Shown piece by piece: positions 12,501-22,010 of a stretch of 58,949 nucleotides of DNA (its first letter is position 1; each line of letters starts with the position of its first letter). The stretch comes from Cytidiella melzeri. Lineage: Eukaryota > Basidiomycota > Agaricomycetes > Polyporales > Irpicaceae. Location: the NCBI GenBank assembly GCA_022592445.1, contig JABYQR010000288.1:1-58949 (forward strand). The letters run 5' to 3'. The translations under genes were made by a program, and so were the position numbers. The notes under the pieces are model-generated. The model saw only the letters and a list, made by a program, of their open reading frames with translations. It was not told where the DNA came from and did not search any database.

Positions 12501-14486
12501 CCAACTCACTCCAAAAAGCCCAAAGCAGGGCTGCTCGGTGGATCACCGGCGGGCTCCGTACAACACCAGTTGGTGCGCTCGAGATGATGGCTGGGCTTTT
12601 CCCCATCAAACACCAGATTGATAAGCTCATGAAGAAAGCTTGCCTACGCACCCATGTCCTTCATGCGGGGCATCCTGTCCGGGCATTGCTTCTGGCCCCG
12701 TGGCGGACCCCTCTGACCCGTGTGACTGCACCGCTGCCACTGAGTGGGCGTGCCAGGAAAGACGGGATCACTCCTGTAAGCCACATCAACGCACTGGGCG
12801 ACTCGTGCACGGAGAGGTTCAGCGTTCTGCACAATGAGTGTCGGCCGGGTCACCGGCTGCAGGATCGGTTTGCGACACAGATCATTGCTCACATGAATGT
12901 GGTCGAAGGCGCAATGGCACCTCCCAAGGCCCAGCGAGACGCAATGGACTCCTGGATTAACACAAAACTCAGCCCACTCATACAAAGGGTTGAAAAGGAA
13001 CGCACCTGTGCAATCGTGTTCACAGACGGATCACAGAAGGCAAGCGATGACCCAACACAGAGTGTGCAAGCGGGGTCGGCTTGGCTGGTCAAGCACTCGG
13101 ACCGGGTGCGACAGGGTCGATTTGGGTGTGGCCAAGCCACTCCATATGACGCTGAGATGGCAGCTCTGGCGAGGGGACTTCGCGAGGCCGTAAACACAGT
13201 ACCAGACCACGTAACGGATATACACGTCTTTGCGGACAATTCTGCGGCGCTAGCAGCTGTCCTGGCTCCCGGGCGTGGGCCGTCCCAAATGCTGTCTGGG
13301 GCAGCGAGCAGCTCTGTCCGACCTTGGCTCAAACGGAGCGACCGACATCAAATACACCTCTGGTGGTGCCCGGGCCATCGGGGGGTATACTGGAAAACGG
13401 TAGTTGACCGCGAGGCAGGCCTTGCAACGGTGGAACCTTGCAATGAAGTTTTGTTTGCATACGCACGTCAGCAAATCACAGCACAAGCGTACCGAACATG
13501 GAGGGAGGATATGGGAGTGCCCAGATACCGTGGACACAACTCCCTGATCAACCGAGCCTCTCATTTTGAACGGTGCAAGCACACCTCTGCCAACTGGTTC
13601 CTTAAAGTGGCAGGGAACAGTACCACTCACCTTGCACGGTTGGTGCGCTTTGTTAGCGGCCATTTCCCTCACGGTGAGTTCCGCGAGCGGTTCAATCTGG
13701 AGGGCCAGTGTTCGTGCTGGTGCGGGAAGGCACAAATCGAGACCTGCGACCATGTCTGGTTCGACTGCGACCTGTGGATCAGGAAGCATAAGCCGCCGGA
13801 CGTACAACAACATGGGGCCCAACAACAAAATGCGCTGGACCTCACACCGGTCGCGCCGCCAGGTGTCGAGCCGGCGGTGCATGCTCACCAACTATGGCGC
13901 GCCACGTCACCCGAGCTGGAGGAGATCAACGAGTTCCTGCAACTCAACCCATGCGTGGCCACTTTCCAGTGGTTAGAGCTGGTGGAGCGAGGGCTCCAGG
14001 ACCTAGAGGACGGTAATCCCAACTCACCGGCCATCTTCAGAATCCACCTCCACACGGCTATGAGGAAAAAGGCTTACGCCTACTGGCTGCAGCGAAACCC
14101 GTCCGGGTCAGTGACCGCCTTTAATAAGGACTACGCGATGACTGTGTTAGGGTGTCTAGCAGATCGCGAAGTACTGGAGTATGATGTGCAAGTCCAGGTA
14201 CTCACTGAATTCGGACTCGCGCCAACGCAGGCGCGGGTTCTCGCGCGACGCCGGGGCTCAGCTCGTAATAATGGTGTCGCTCACAGGGGGATGACGAGGG
14301 CTAGATAACCCCCTCATCCACATTTCATCGAGCAACTACGGCTCCCATCGCTTGTTCCGTTCCTCCCGTTCTTTCCTTTTCTTTTCATTTTCCCTTTCTC
14401 GTTCTTTTTTCAATATTATTAGGTGTACATGTACCAAAGTAGTACGCACTTTAAACCCACGGTTTTTTTTTAAAAAAAAAAAAAAA
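7837..14486 (+). mobile_element. Non-LTR retrotransposon (Tad1-like LINE) in the TIR
   Basis: A two-ORF LINE ends in a poly(A) tail (about 14472-14487). It is flanked by an 18-bp target duplication, AATGAAACCCCGCTAGGC, at 7819-7836 and 14487-14504 (the first A residues merge with the tail). The duplicated sequence belongs to the TIR of the host element and is present once, slightly diverged, in the opposite TIR, so this is the insertion point. The 5' junction falls inside ORF1 reading frame without any 5' UTR, so the copy is probably 5'-truncated at the start of ORF1. The apurinic-type endonuclease, reverse transcriptase and RNase H order fits the fungal Tad1 clade. Confidence 0.93.
9629..14308 (+). 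CDS. LINE ORF2: endonuclease, reverse transcriptase, RNase H
   Basis: The ATG at 9629 (MLLPMYN) gives 1559 residues and lies 31 bp after the ORF1 stop; the frame is open further upstream but overlaps ORF1. The N-terminal endonuclease has LQCVSANVQKSALNHG, IIFVQEPY, MAGNFNLRDPAWD, IDLVWVDPE and SDHAILKWE. Reverse transcriptase follows with YRPIVLLNCLGKLLEKVI, LLLDVSQFFPSI (motif A), GVGQGSALSPVLTGLY (motif B), FFVDDGLIHVAG (motif C) and MRYLGFFLDPKLTF. The RNase H has VFTDGSQ, DAEMAALARGL, HVFADNSAAL and WWCPGHRGVYWK. Near the C-terminus is a Cys/His finger, CSCWCGKAQIETCDHVWFDC. In the endonuclease the usual GDFN is GNFN (GAC to AAC), which would remove the catalytic aspartate. The rest looks complete, so target-site nicking may be impaired. 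Confidence 0.92.
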   Translation: MLLPMYNTPVIQPEPLVQPANGLTGPGVINPDVRQAGSPCNLPETAVEGGGNEYVLQCVSANVQKSALNHGLLLENNCDADIIFVQEPYKGFIKTVASTTQPDGEDYCHTTAHRNFMCLGYNETTRVLIYVNTKWRGASPQVRSAVVNHPDVVCATMRIRGRDLTFVNVYNDSRTFAAVTHLLDRVEALPRVAVMAGNFNLRDPAWDKGERGEGVAQRHLAQREELRELAFEQLGLELLNEPDGPPTWLSNNLGVREGVIDLVWVDPEVRTTASLQVDDLGRARSDHAILKWEIGVGAQATSTPNVKRGSEEGEAYIRGCRCLLNAIPLEYKSAQHVEAIGTMIGTHLERLWQQYATLPKTTRHSKSWWSPECSSFVKQIRDLRLYRKELVAERKQWQARVVREGESFEMAWHQEVVRVTRAIADVTSQIDRATKQMKGAVRRAKRTFFDGVIAKTHKARIWDLVEWTKPRKMATSTGLMDREGNPIDEPEKVSETFREQFTPANPRPVDMSLLDEIPQQQERDFPPFSKLEVREALADTSNFSTPGPDHASWFWLKRIITDLSECSCDEEKHAPEHTDIELRITAFFNGCIQYGVHPSIFKRSRTVIIPKPNKPDYSQAKAYRPIVLLNCLGKLLEKVIACRMQFEAQKFGVMHACQYGGAMQHSTQDAGIQLVHNIQQAWNQGVDSTGLLLDVSQFFPSIHHGMMRAILKKQGFNSSLCAYFDNYLVGRQTEFLFNGHRSTPTDFSTGVGQGSALSPVLTGLYIAPILQLVAPEGKVLEGNTTLQFFVDDGLIHVAGKLGPVHDRRDGLIYNNWVVRSIFESVITELGRLGLGIELDKLELMHFRRAQEAVWSDSEPLGPNLKVRIQGTMHTVKPKAKMRYLGFFLDPKLTFRDHIRFYTNKASSTVQALRMLGNSARGLTPRDKRRLYISNVLPVLTYGAQLWWHPQWKGKKWIANSLQKAQSRAARWITGGLRTTPVGALEMMAGLFPIKHQIDKLMKKACLRTHVLHAGHPVRALLLAPWRTPLTRVTAPLPLSGRARKDGITPVSHINALGDSCTERFSVLHNECRPGHRLQDRFATQIIAHMNVVEGAMAPPKAQRDAMDSWINTKLSPLIQRVEKERTCAIVFTDGSQKASDDPTQSVQAGSAWLVKHSDRVRQGRFGCGQATPYDAEMAALARGLREAVNTVPDHVTDIHVFADNSAALAAVLAPGRGPSQMLSGAASSSVRPWLKRSDRHQIHLWWCPGHRGVYWKTVVDREAGLATVEPCNEVLFAYARQQITAQAYRTWREDMGVPRYRGHNSLINRASHFERCKHTSANWFLKVAGNSTTHLARLVRFVSGHFPHGEFRERFNLEGQCSCWCGKAQIETCDHVWFDCDLWIRKHKPPDVQQHGAQQQNALDLTPVAPPGVEPAVHAHQLWRATSPELEEINEFLQLNPCVATFQWLELVERGLQDLEDGNPNSPAIFRIHLHTAMRKKAYAYWLQRNPSGSVTAFNKDYAMTVLGCLADREVLEYDVQVQVLTEFGLAPTQARVLARRRGSARNNGVAHRGMTRAR

Positions 14487-14504
14487 AATGAAACCCCGCT
14501 AGGC
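14461..14504 (+). repeat. LINE 3' tail and right target-site duplication
   Basis: A T-run (about 14463-14471) is followed by a run of about 16 A and then the right copy of the 18-bp target duplication. The poly(A) end marks the 3' terminus produced by target-primed reverse transcription. Confidence 0.85.
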
Positions 14505-14900
14505 GCGGGCTGATGGCGGCACACCGAGAGCTTGGCGGGGGACTTGGGCAATTTGTGAGCTCATCAATAGCTAGTACACATGGTAATCTTAGGCAATTAC
14601 ATAGCATAGTAAATATAATTAAGAGGGTACATATTTTAGTATATAAGAGAGTACATAGTTTGGTATATAAGACTGTTACATAGTGTACAAAACTCACTGA
14701 TGGCATTGTAGATCTTCCAATTCCCCTTTTCCAGTAAAGATCTATTATGCCTCTGTCAGGCTCTTTGTTTATTCTGTTTGCACTGCTCACATACTCACAC
14801 ATGTTTCATAGTGTCTCATGGTTACTTAGACGGCCTTTGGGACAGCCACCCAGCTGTTTCTTTTCTGGTAAAGCTCTATTTATACCTCTGCCAGCCTATG
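14505..14900 (+). repeat. Left TIR of the long-TIR element, inner part
   Basis: It reads GCGGGCTGATGGCGGC, then TATATAAG-rich short repeats, then TCAGGCTCTTTGTTTATTC and CTCACATACTCACAC. The same order occurs inverted in the right TIR. The first 54 bp of this TIR lie at 7783-7836, on the other side of the LINE. Confidence 0.8.
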
Positions 14901-15053
14901 CTTCTGTTGTCCTCAACTTGCACAGGTTTTTCTTCTGTTTGCATTGCTTACACGCAAGTCATGTGTTCCAAGAGTACAAATTGTGATATTAATCATTTCA
15001 CCACCCCAGAAAAGCCATTTGCACGTGTTAGACTTACTGTTCAGGGTTAACCT

Positions 15054-15279
15054 CTTCCTATCACTACTGCCATTCCAAAAATCAAACTCCCAGCTCGCAA
15101 CTCTAAGTCCATTGGTCAAGAAGATCACGGCACAGGTGGTGAAAGTGACAATGATTCTGACTCAGGCACATTCTGGGGCAGTTCTCAATGGAAAGATGAT
15201 GAGGAGGTTGAGGAAGGAGAGGAGGAAGATGAATGTATTGATATTTCCAGCTCTCGCTCATGGACAAGGTCCCCTTGTT
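15054..15279 (+). pseudogene. Acidic coding-like fragment inside the long-TIR element
   Basis: One frame reads LPARNSKSIGQEDHGTGG, then an Asp/Ser-rich stretch, GTFWGSSQWKDDEE and a Glu-rich tract ending in CIDISSSRSW. It has no start codon and no known domain. It is cut by the LTR that begins at about 15280. It may be a remnant of a gene carried by the long-TIR element, since acidic N-terminal regions are common in transposase-associated proteins. The function is unknown. Confidence 0.3.
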
Positions 15280-16037
15280 TAACATGGAGATGGGGCTTGA
15301 CGGGACAAAGAGGGACACAGAGTAGATATCAACGAGGAGGTGGTGGCAGGCGTGAAGCACAATGCTCTTACCAGCTGTCAGACTTTGTTCAAGTATCTAG
15401 CCCAGTAAAGACCAAGTTAGTTATTGATACTACCTGATATGTAGTACAAGAGGAGCTTTGCTTACCTAGCCCAGTAAAGACCAAGAGGTCGAGATGGGGG
15501 GCTAGGAGTGTACATGCAGCTGTATATATAGACTTCAGGGACCTGTGCACAGACCATGTTAAGGGCAGGCTTTGCAAGAAGCCGTGTGAACAAAGAACAA
15601 AAGAACTACCTAAAGGAGAATAATAGCTATTGTCTAGACTTTACCAAGAACTCTACCTGTGAAATAATCTATCTAAAAGGAGACCAACCATTGTATTCCA
15701 TTCCCACACCTGTGAGAACATTCTTCCATAAAGAGAACAATAGGGAAAGAACAAAAGGAGTCCATGTGAACGGTATCTATGAGGTCAAACCCTAGCTATG
15801 GGCTGAGCCATGTGGTTGTAGCCATGTGGTCATACATAGGCTGAGTCACGTGCCAGTGTGATGTAGTAGCAAGTAACGTGACCATGTAGAGCGTCTAAGC
15901 CACGTGATACGGGCACTTAGTAGATGCACAAGGAGTTTGTGCAGAGAAAATTGCAACTGGGTTGCAGCCCGAGGTTTTACAGATAAAAACAAGAGGTAAA
16001 TTGCAAAAAATAAGGGCTAGTCGGGCCATCCACAACA
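15280..16037 (-). mobile_element. LTR of family alpha (copy A), diverged
   Basis: It matches, in reverse orientation, the ~760-bp LTR found at 26538, 27466, 33326, 35243 and 36595. It ends with GGGCCATCCACAACA (the inverted TGT start). The other end (TAACATGGAGATGGGG) is a degraded form of TGACACGGAGACAGGG. No clear target-site duplication was found, so the insertion is probably old. It sits inside the body of the long-TIR element. Confidence 0.75.
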
Positions 16038-17164
16038 CCCCCCATTGTGTTCTCTTCCTTTGCGCCTTGGGGTATGCTTCATCTCCCTTGCATTTGCAGT
16101 ATGTACATATGCTGACCCTGTACTTAGCTCACTCACTCGACACTTGTGTTTATTGTAATGAGCAGGTCAAGTGCACACGAGATTGAGCAATGATATGGTA
16201 ATTTTAAAACCGCGACAATACATGAGTTTATATATCTTTTCACCAGACACGGAAAACATGAATAAAGTAACAAAGTAGAAAGCGGGTGTGAAGTCATTAT
16301 GAGTGGGTTTGCAAAATGAAGTGGGGGCAGAATAGTAAAATAAAACATATGCACGATAGATTGAGTCGAGACCAAGACAGAACGTACAAGTACAAACAGA
16401 AATAGAAACGGATGCAGGCGGTGTCAGGCGGGAGATGCAGCCGACCACGGATGTGCGCATTGGCACATCACTTGGTGGACCCTGGAATAACAACATGTCT
16501 TATGTACAGTTATTTATAACTGTGCTCTCTTCCTTTGCACCTTGGGCTTACTTGCTTGACACTCGTGTCTTAGGTACTCAGAGGTCTGACAGCGCCGTTG
16601 GGTCTTAGCAGCGCACACAACCCTGCCTTTCAATGTATCCGTTGTTAGGATGGATCAGCAAGAATAGTGACGAAGATGTCTTTGGTGATGAAGAAGATGC
16701 GCACCACAAAGTCTACAGGTTTGCACATGGTACCAAGGATCTTGATGCCAAGGAAGATGTTGAGCCAACAGAACATGGCAAAATGTTGCGAACAGTCATT
16801 ATCCTGATAACTAGTTGTCTTCCTTACATTTGCCTTGACAATCCAACTCGTCCTTCCTCCCTCACTCCCTGATCCACATCACCTCCATTCAACACAGACT
16901 ATTATGTCATTGGTTATCTTCTTGTGTCCATTCAAACCTCAGACCTAACTTCGATTGGTTGACTCAACCCTGTGCCAGGTACGCACATCCCTGTACTTAT
17001 AGTATTCATACTCAACCCTGTGCCAGGCCTGTTGATTGATAATTTTCCTCTTCATCATCAAGCTTAACATGCAAAGTGTATTCAGTATGTTGTTTGATAG
17101 TCAGCATAAAAATAGTGCTGCTCACCTCAAAACCAGCAACCCCACCTGCTCTGGTACACATAAG
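16038..17164. other. Body of the long-TIR element with LTR-gamma fragment
   Basis: A coding-like frame at about 16633-16780 reads GWISKNSDEDVFGDEEDAHH and has no known domain. From about 16783 to 16975 the sequence matches the first ~200 bp of the solo LTR at 56706 (TGTTGCGAAC against TGTTACGAAC, then GATCCACATC). The 18-bp string ACTCAACCCTGTGCCAGG is repeated at about 16962 and 17010. The segment CTCTTCCTTTG..CCTTGGG occurs twice (about 16050 and 16530). Confidence 0.5.
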
Positions 17165-17599
17165 GCTGTATAAATAGAGCTTTACCGGAAAAGGGAAAGG
17201 GCAGCTGTTCCAAATGCAATCTAAGCAACCATGATACACTGTGAAACATGTGTGAGTATGTGAGCAGTGCAAACAGAATAAACAAAGAGCCTGATAGAGG
17301 CATGAATAGAGCTTTACTAGAAAGGGGGAATTGGAAGACTCACAATGCCATCAGTAAGGTTTTGTACACTATGTAACAGTCTTATATACTAAAATATGTA
17401 CCCTCTTATATACTGAGATATTTACCCTTCAGTCATATTGATTGTCCCATGTAATTGCCGAAAATTACTATGTGACTAGCTGTTGAGGAGCTCACAAATC
17501 ACCCAAGTCCCCTGCCGAGCTCTCGGTTTGCCGCCATCAGCCCGCGCCTAGCAGAGTTTCATTAGTGCTGACAATTGGGTGGGAGATTAACCTCAAGTG
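17165..17599 (-). repeat. Right TIR of the long-TIR element
   Basis: The reverse complement matches 7783-7836 followed by 14505-14900. Mismatches are scattered, for example CGCTAGGC against TGCTAGGC. This arm is uninterrupted and therefore shows the structure before the LINE arrived. Confidence 0.8.
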
Positions 17600-17711
17600 T
17601 GCTGAGCCGAGAACGCAGGCTGGGGGGTGGGCGTGAGTCATCTCGCTGATCGTCATTGACCCTGTCTACAAGCTTTGATCTGGAATAGAATGGCGGAGGA
17701 AAAATGGAGGT

Positions 17712-18503
17712 TGTCGCGGAGCGACTGCTGCTATGCTGATAACCCTAAAAAGGGAGTGTAGTAGAGAGGAAGGGGGTGGATCTCCAACGACGACAACGAG
17801 GTCAAAGTCGATGATGAGCAGGCAAGCAAGCACTGAGGCCGGATACTGGCAGTGCAAATGACGAAGTTAATATCAGACTAATACTAGGTTACATTGAGTA
17901 ACTCACCTGGCAGTGCAAATGACGAAGAGGTCAAGATGCAGAACCAGGGAGGGTAAGGGGTACTATATATACTGTGTCTGGGTGGTCTATGCACCAGTTC
18001 CCACACTAGGGACTGGAGTAACTGTGGGGCTGGAGTAACAATAGAACAATAAGGGACCAGGGTAACTGTTAAGGACCTGAGTAACTGTTAAGGACTAGGG
18101 TACGTAGAACAATAGAGCTAGAACAATAGAACAATATAACAATAGAATAGGAACAATAGAACAATAGAAACTGGGGGAATCCCTGGGGGATCCCTAACAA
18201 TAGATAGAAGACAATAGTCGAAAGACAATAGAACAATAAGACCTGGGGGAATCCCTGGGGAATCCCTATCAATGGAAGTTGAACAATAGAACAATAGCCT
18301 AGGTTGATCTGGAACCGCTCCAGATTGAGTCTAGGGTTTGGGTCTGGACTATTGATAAATAAGGCAGGATGTCACGTGACCCGGGTTAGGGTTAGGTCCG
18401 GTAACACTCCTAGCCGGAAAATAAGCGCTCTAGATAGGCGCCTAAGGCTGTAAACTTGTGACATTGTTGGAAAAATCCGGTCTCTGTTGGACTATCCATG
18501 TCA
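17712..18503 (+). mobile_element. Solo LTR, family beta (copy 1)
   Basis: It starts TGTCGCGGAGCG and ends CTATCCATGTCA, flanked by a perfect 5-bp duplication GAGGT (17707-17711 and 18504-18508). A second copy is at 53040-53806. Inside are more than a dozen ACAATAG units, repeats of GGGGAATCCCT, a TATATATA box near 17965 and a short telomere-like GGGTTAGGGTTAGG at about 18384. The TG...CA ends, 792-bp size and 5-bp duplication support a solo LTR left by LTR-LTR recombination. No internal region is present in the window. Confidence 0.88.
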
Positions 18504-18687
18504 GAGGTGGTATCTGGTCATCTCTCGAGCTGCTGGTGTGATGGGAGGGCCAGGAAAGGTTGGGGGTTGAGGGGCGAGGCAGCGACGTTGGAAAGCGAAT
18601 GGATGGGAGTACGTCATGGTGGTAGCGTACTGCAGAAGAGGGTAAGGTTGTTCAACCCAACAGAGCTTTGCTGCTCAATCACGCGAG

Positions 18688-19015
18688 TGTCAGCATCGCG
18701 TACTGATTGACAAGCGAATGGACAAGTACAGCGCGATTGTTGTGCAGCGGTAGCAGAGGCGATATCTGAGCAAGCACCAGATGCATTCAGGTGAGCTCTA
18801 AAGGTTACACGGTGCAATTCTCATCTCTGAAAAGTTATACAACACATCCTACGTGAACCAACTTGGATGTGTCTGCACGATGCAAGCTTGCCGCCGCCGA
18901 GTGCGACACACGTCCATGTCACAACGGCACTGGCAGTTGTTCGGTGCCAATGACCAGTGCAAATCAATTACTTGTTTGGCTGTGATTGGCTCAGGCCCGG
19001 TCAACTACCTATTTA
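18688..19015 (-). pseudogene. Duplicated 5' fragment of the histone deacetylase gene
   Basis: This segment aligns with 3735-4062 of the intact gene. It covers the start of exon 2, intron 1, exon 1 and the proximal promoter, including the CTTGCCGCCGCCGAGTGCGA stretch and GGCTCAGGCCCGGTCAACTA. The copy has lost about 7 bp just after the start codon, which shifts the frame, and carries many substitutions. It therefore cannot encode the deacetylase N-terminus. It ends abruptly where the DUF6589 element begins. The presence of intron 1 shows a DNA-level duplication, not retroposition. Confidence 0.85.
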
Positions 19016-19289
19016 GTCTCATTTCAAAAATATGCTGGATTGAGAAAATGATGGCGCAGATTGTGAGTTCTGCGGCAGCAGAACGTCTGGTCTTTTTCGC
19101 CCGTGTGGGGGTAGATCATTTGCGGCATGTCTCAGTGATCACGAAGAAACGTCAGATCTTCCGGCGCCTGCAATAAGATAACATTGCAACTCCAACATCG
19201 CGCTTATTGCTCTTTGCCTCCACTATAGCCCGAACGCTCGACTGTGTTTCCTCTCGCCCCTTCTTACATTGCCTAGCTTGACTCTCGGC

Positions 19290-22010
19290 CTCTGTGCACA
19301 ACAAATGGCACCCAGGCCAATACCCCCTCCTCAGTCAACCTCGAGAACAACGACAATGAAGTTCACCCCGACGAGGCAGTTGACTTCGACTCAGACAACA
19401 AATTATCAGGGGACAAGGCCCTACTGCACAGAACAGGTGTTCACGGACGTACAGACAGGTATAGGTCAGCATTGGAGATGCTCCACCTCGAGGAAATCAC
19501 CAAACACATTGAAGGAGCCATTGAAGTTCTCTCAGAGAAGTTTAGCCTCGACGTCGCAAATCTTGTCTACTACATGACACTGCTTCAAGGCGAGGAGGCA
19601 GATACTGGGAGAATCAGGTACAAGTGGTTATAATTTGCTATCTACTGATTCTGACTCCATCGTTGAAGATATGCTCGCACTGCATTCTTGCACAGCAACC
19701 GGTTCCCGTTCATGGTCCGCAAGTGGAGATGCGGTCGCGACCGCGTGCACGGGAAGGGATACAGCACCCAGGCTGCTCGTAGGTCACTGGACAAATGGTC
19801 CGTGGAGAATGTCAACGTGCTCATCAACCGCGAGATGCGTGAGCTCGCCCCGGTCATGCGCGCACCAATAAAGGACCTTACCGCTGACAAGCTGCTTGAG
19901 CTCAACCTTCAAGACTTCGCGAGCACAATCAAATTGAAAGCTCCCGTGCTGTGGGATGTACTTCACAGCGCGTCGTCAACCTCCGCACAGCTGGATCGAA
20001 ACAACTACAAGGATCACACGGCGGTAAGTGCTTGTGCACGCATGATATGTGAACCTGTGTTTGACTTTCAATTTCAGTCCATCGTTATGATGGCAAGTAC
20101 GTGCTGCTACGGTTGCTTGCACAAACACTGCCGTCTCCAGCAATTCAACAGCGTTTACTTCAAGGCTAGTGGGCTTGCAGCAAAGGCACACAACACAACA
20201 CACGCGTACAGAATCACGATGAGTCACTCATGGGTGTACCATCTTGTTGACAAGCTTTCGGACGACGCTAAGCGACAGCAGCGTGAAGACGTCGCTATCT
20301 ATCCCATCTTCATCTCGCAGGACAATCTCAACCTTGGATTTCATGTCTACGAGCAGCGCACCACCAATCAGCACCACTTTGACAGTGAAACTGCTGCCAC
20401 GCTCTTTGTCATCCCCGACTTGAACGTGGTCTGGCCGGAACACAAGGCCTATCAGCAGCACCGCATAGCCGGTGTTGACAAGTTCATCACAGCCGTGGGA
20501 ATTCAAAAACTTGAACTAGCTGCAGCACCTCGCCTCCGACTCCATGCTATCCATCATGTCCTCAAGTTTCTCACTAGAACTATGGCTTTTGACTTTGACT
20601 CGTACGAGCACAAGCATTCCCCAATCTTTACACGTCCAGCTCCTACTCACCAGCTCCCTATCGGAAAGGCACATGCAGTCCGCCAGTATGTTCTCAATAC
20701 TGTACATATAGAGTCTGCCTCTCAAGAAGGCACTTGTCAATGCATCGATGAGTGGATGAAACAACTCAAGCTGGACGGACCGGAGGAGACGTTGAGGAAC
20801 CACCCGGTCCTTCAGCATTTGCTTGTCTGGATTGGAGATCAACTCACAACCATCCATCCGTGTTTGCTCAATCAAGAAGGACCCCAGTGAGGACTTCAAC
20901 TTTGTCCAGAGATTTGATCAACCTTTGGATGGTTTCACGTGCAGCTTGCTGAGGAGCATTTGTTTCACAAGCAATACTACAAGAGTATGGACCTCTTTGG
21001 TCTCTGACACGGCTTCCAGCTTCTGAAATGCAAGGGGCTACATAGCCCATCTGTTAAAGGTATGCATTGATGGACCAGCTCTTGTCTGTCTGCTAAAAAT
21101 GCCTGTTATGTCCGTTCCACCGTGGAGTGCAAGAAGCACTGTGGCATATTGCTGAGGCACGCTTCCGTGATCTCTGGGTTGTTGTTGCCGAGGTCACAAA
21201 GCTCTCTGACTTGCGGAGCCTTCCGCCCGACCAACTTCATAACCTTGCTGCTCGCATTGTTGATAACTATGCATCCACTGCTGCCCTGCAGGATCAGAAA
21301 CAACTTCCGGTCGAAGTGCAAGACGATGTTCTCATGCAAGGAATTCTATTCTGCCGCGATTTACTCAACTACATTGAGCTGGATGACTCAATGAAGACGG
21401 GAGATGTTGGTAGGATGGAGGACCTTCTTCCACGTCTTCTCTTTCGGTTTAATGGTGGTTCAAGCTCAAAATATGCTATTGAGCTCCTAGAGCTCCTGCA
21501 GGGTCTTCAACATGAGTGGCCTCCAGAGTTACGGTAAGCTGTACAGCTCAATAGTACAATTCAGCTGCTTACATATGCCTCAGATCCTTCATCTTGTGCT
21601 ACTGCTGGCTTGCCAATACCACAGGGCAAGAGGGGCGCTTCCTCACGTTTGATATGCTTCAAGAGCATAACATCCGAGATATTAAGGTCAGCTTGATTGC
21701 ATGTCTCATCTATTGTCTCAATGTGGCTCACATTTTTAAGCACATTGTTGCTGTTCATGGCCCTTTCTCGACCTGGGAATACATCAAGAAGATTTTAGCC
21801 TCAATTCCGGCTCAGCGGCAAATCAAAGAGCATGTCAAAGCTGAGTTCAATCACTTCCGACGGGAAAAGTCTCATACAACACCTGAATGGGAAAAAGATG
21901 TTGCTGGCCTGCAGAAATCCTACAGAGTCAACTCTACTCATGTCTACAGGCCTGGCCATCATACAGCATCTTCACCATTGGATTACATATCTTAGGTGGT
22001 GACCATAAGA
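19290..22010 (+). pseudogene. DUF6589 protein gene, broken
   Basis: A protein family of unknown function found in many copies in mushroom genomes, often within repeats. Recognisable blocks in order: RSALEMLHLEEITKHIEGAI, VRKWRCGRDRVHGKGYSTQA, an intron at about 20022-20078, MSHSWVYHLVDKLSDDAKRQ, ISQDNLNLGFHVYEQRTTNQ, HFDSETAATLFVI, RLRLHAIHHVLKFLTRTMAF, VWIGDQLTT, LWHIAEARFRDLWVVV, GDVGRMEDLLPRLLFRFNGG, CWLANTTGQEGRFLTFDMLQ and EHNIRDIKVS. The reading frame breaks near 20870, where the EDFNFVQRFDQP segment lies in another frame. There is an in-frame TGA in MDLFGL*HGF and further frame changes at about 21120 and 21540. The protein is large (over 700 residues). The copy cannot make a full product. 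Confidence 0.82.

Larger units (their letters stand above)
7776..17606. mobile_element. DNA element with ~450-bp terminal inverted repeats, hosting nested insertions
   Basis: The outer ends are CACTTGACGTTAATCTCCC at 7783 and, inverted, GGGAGATTAACCTCAAGTG ending at 17599. Directly outside lies a perfect 7-bp duplication TGCTGAG (7776-7782 and 17600-17606). The TIRs continue inward for about 450 bp. The left TIR (7783-7836, then 14505 to about 14900) is interrupted by a LINE; the right TIR runs from about 17165 to 17599. Removing the LINE and an internal LTR leaves about 2.4 kb. No complete transposase is seen, only short coding-like fragments at about 15054-15279 and 16630-16780, so the element looks non-autonomous or gutted. 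The CACT end recalls CACTA elements, but a 7-bp duplication and long TIRs fit Mutator-like or KDZ elements better, so the superfamily is open. Confidence 0.75.

Noticed and set aside
13250..13891. 213-codon minus-strand frame within LINE ORF2
   Set aside because: It lies opposite the RNase H and C-terminal finger region, is GC-rich by codon mirror effect, and has no motif.
14400..14490. Structured RNA gene near the LINE 3' end
   Set aside because: The T-run followed by an A-run can pair but is simply the end of the element and its poly(A) tail.
15280..16037. Target-site duplication for LTR copy A
   Set aside because: The flanks (TTGTT and CCCCC) do not match and the LTR end is degraded, so none can be claimed.
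18688..19015. Second functional histone deacetylase
   Set aside because: Only the 5' end is present and it is frameshifted.
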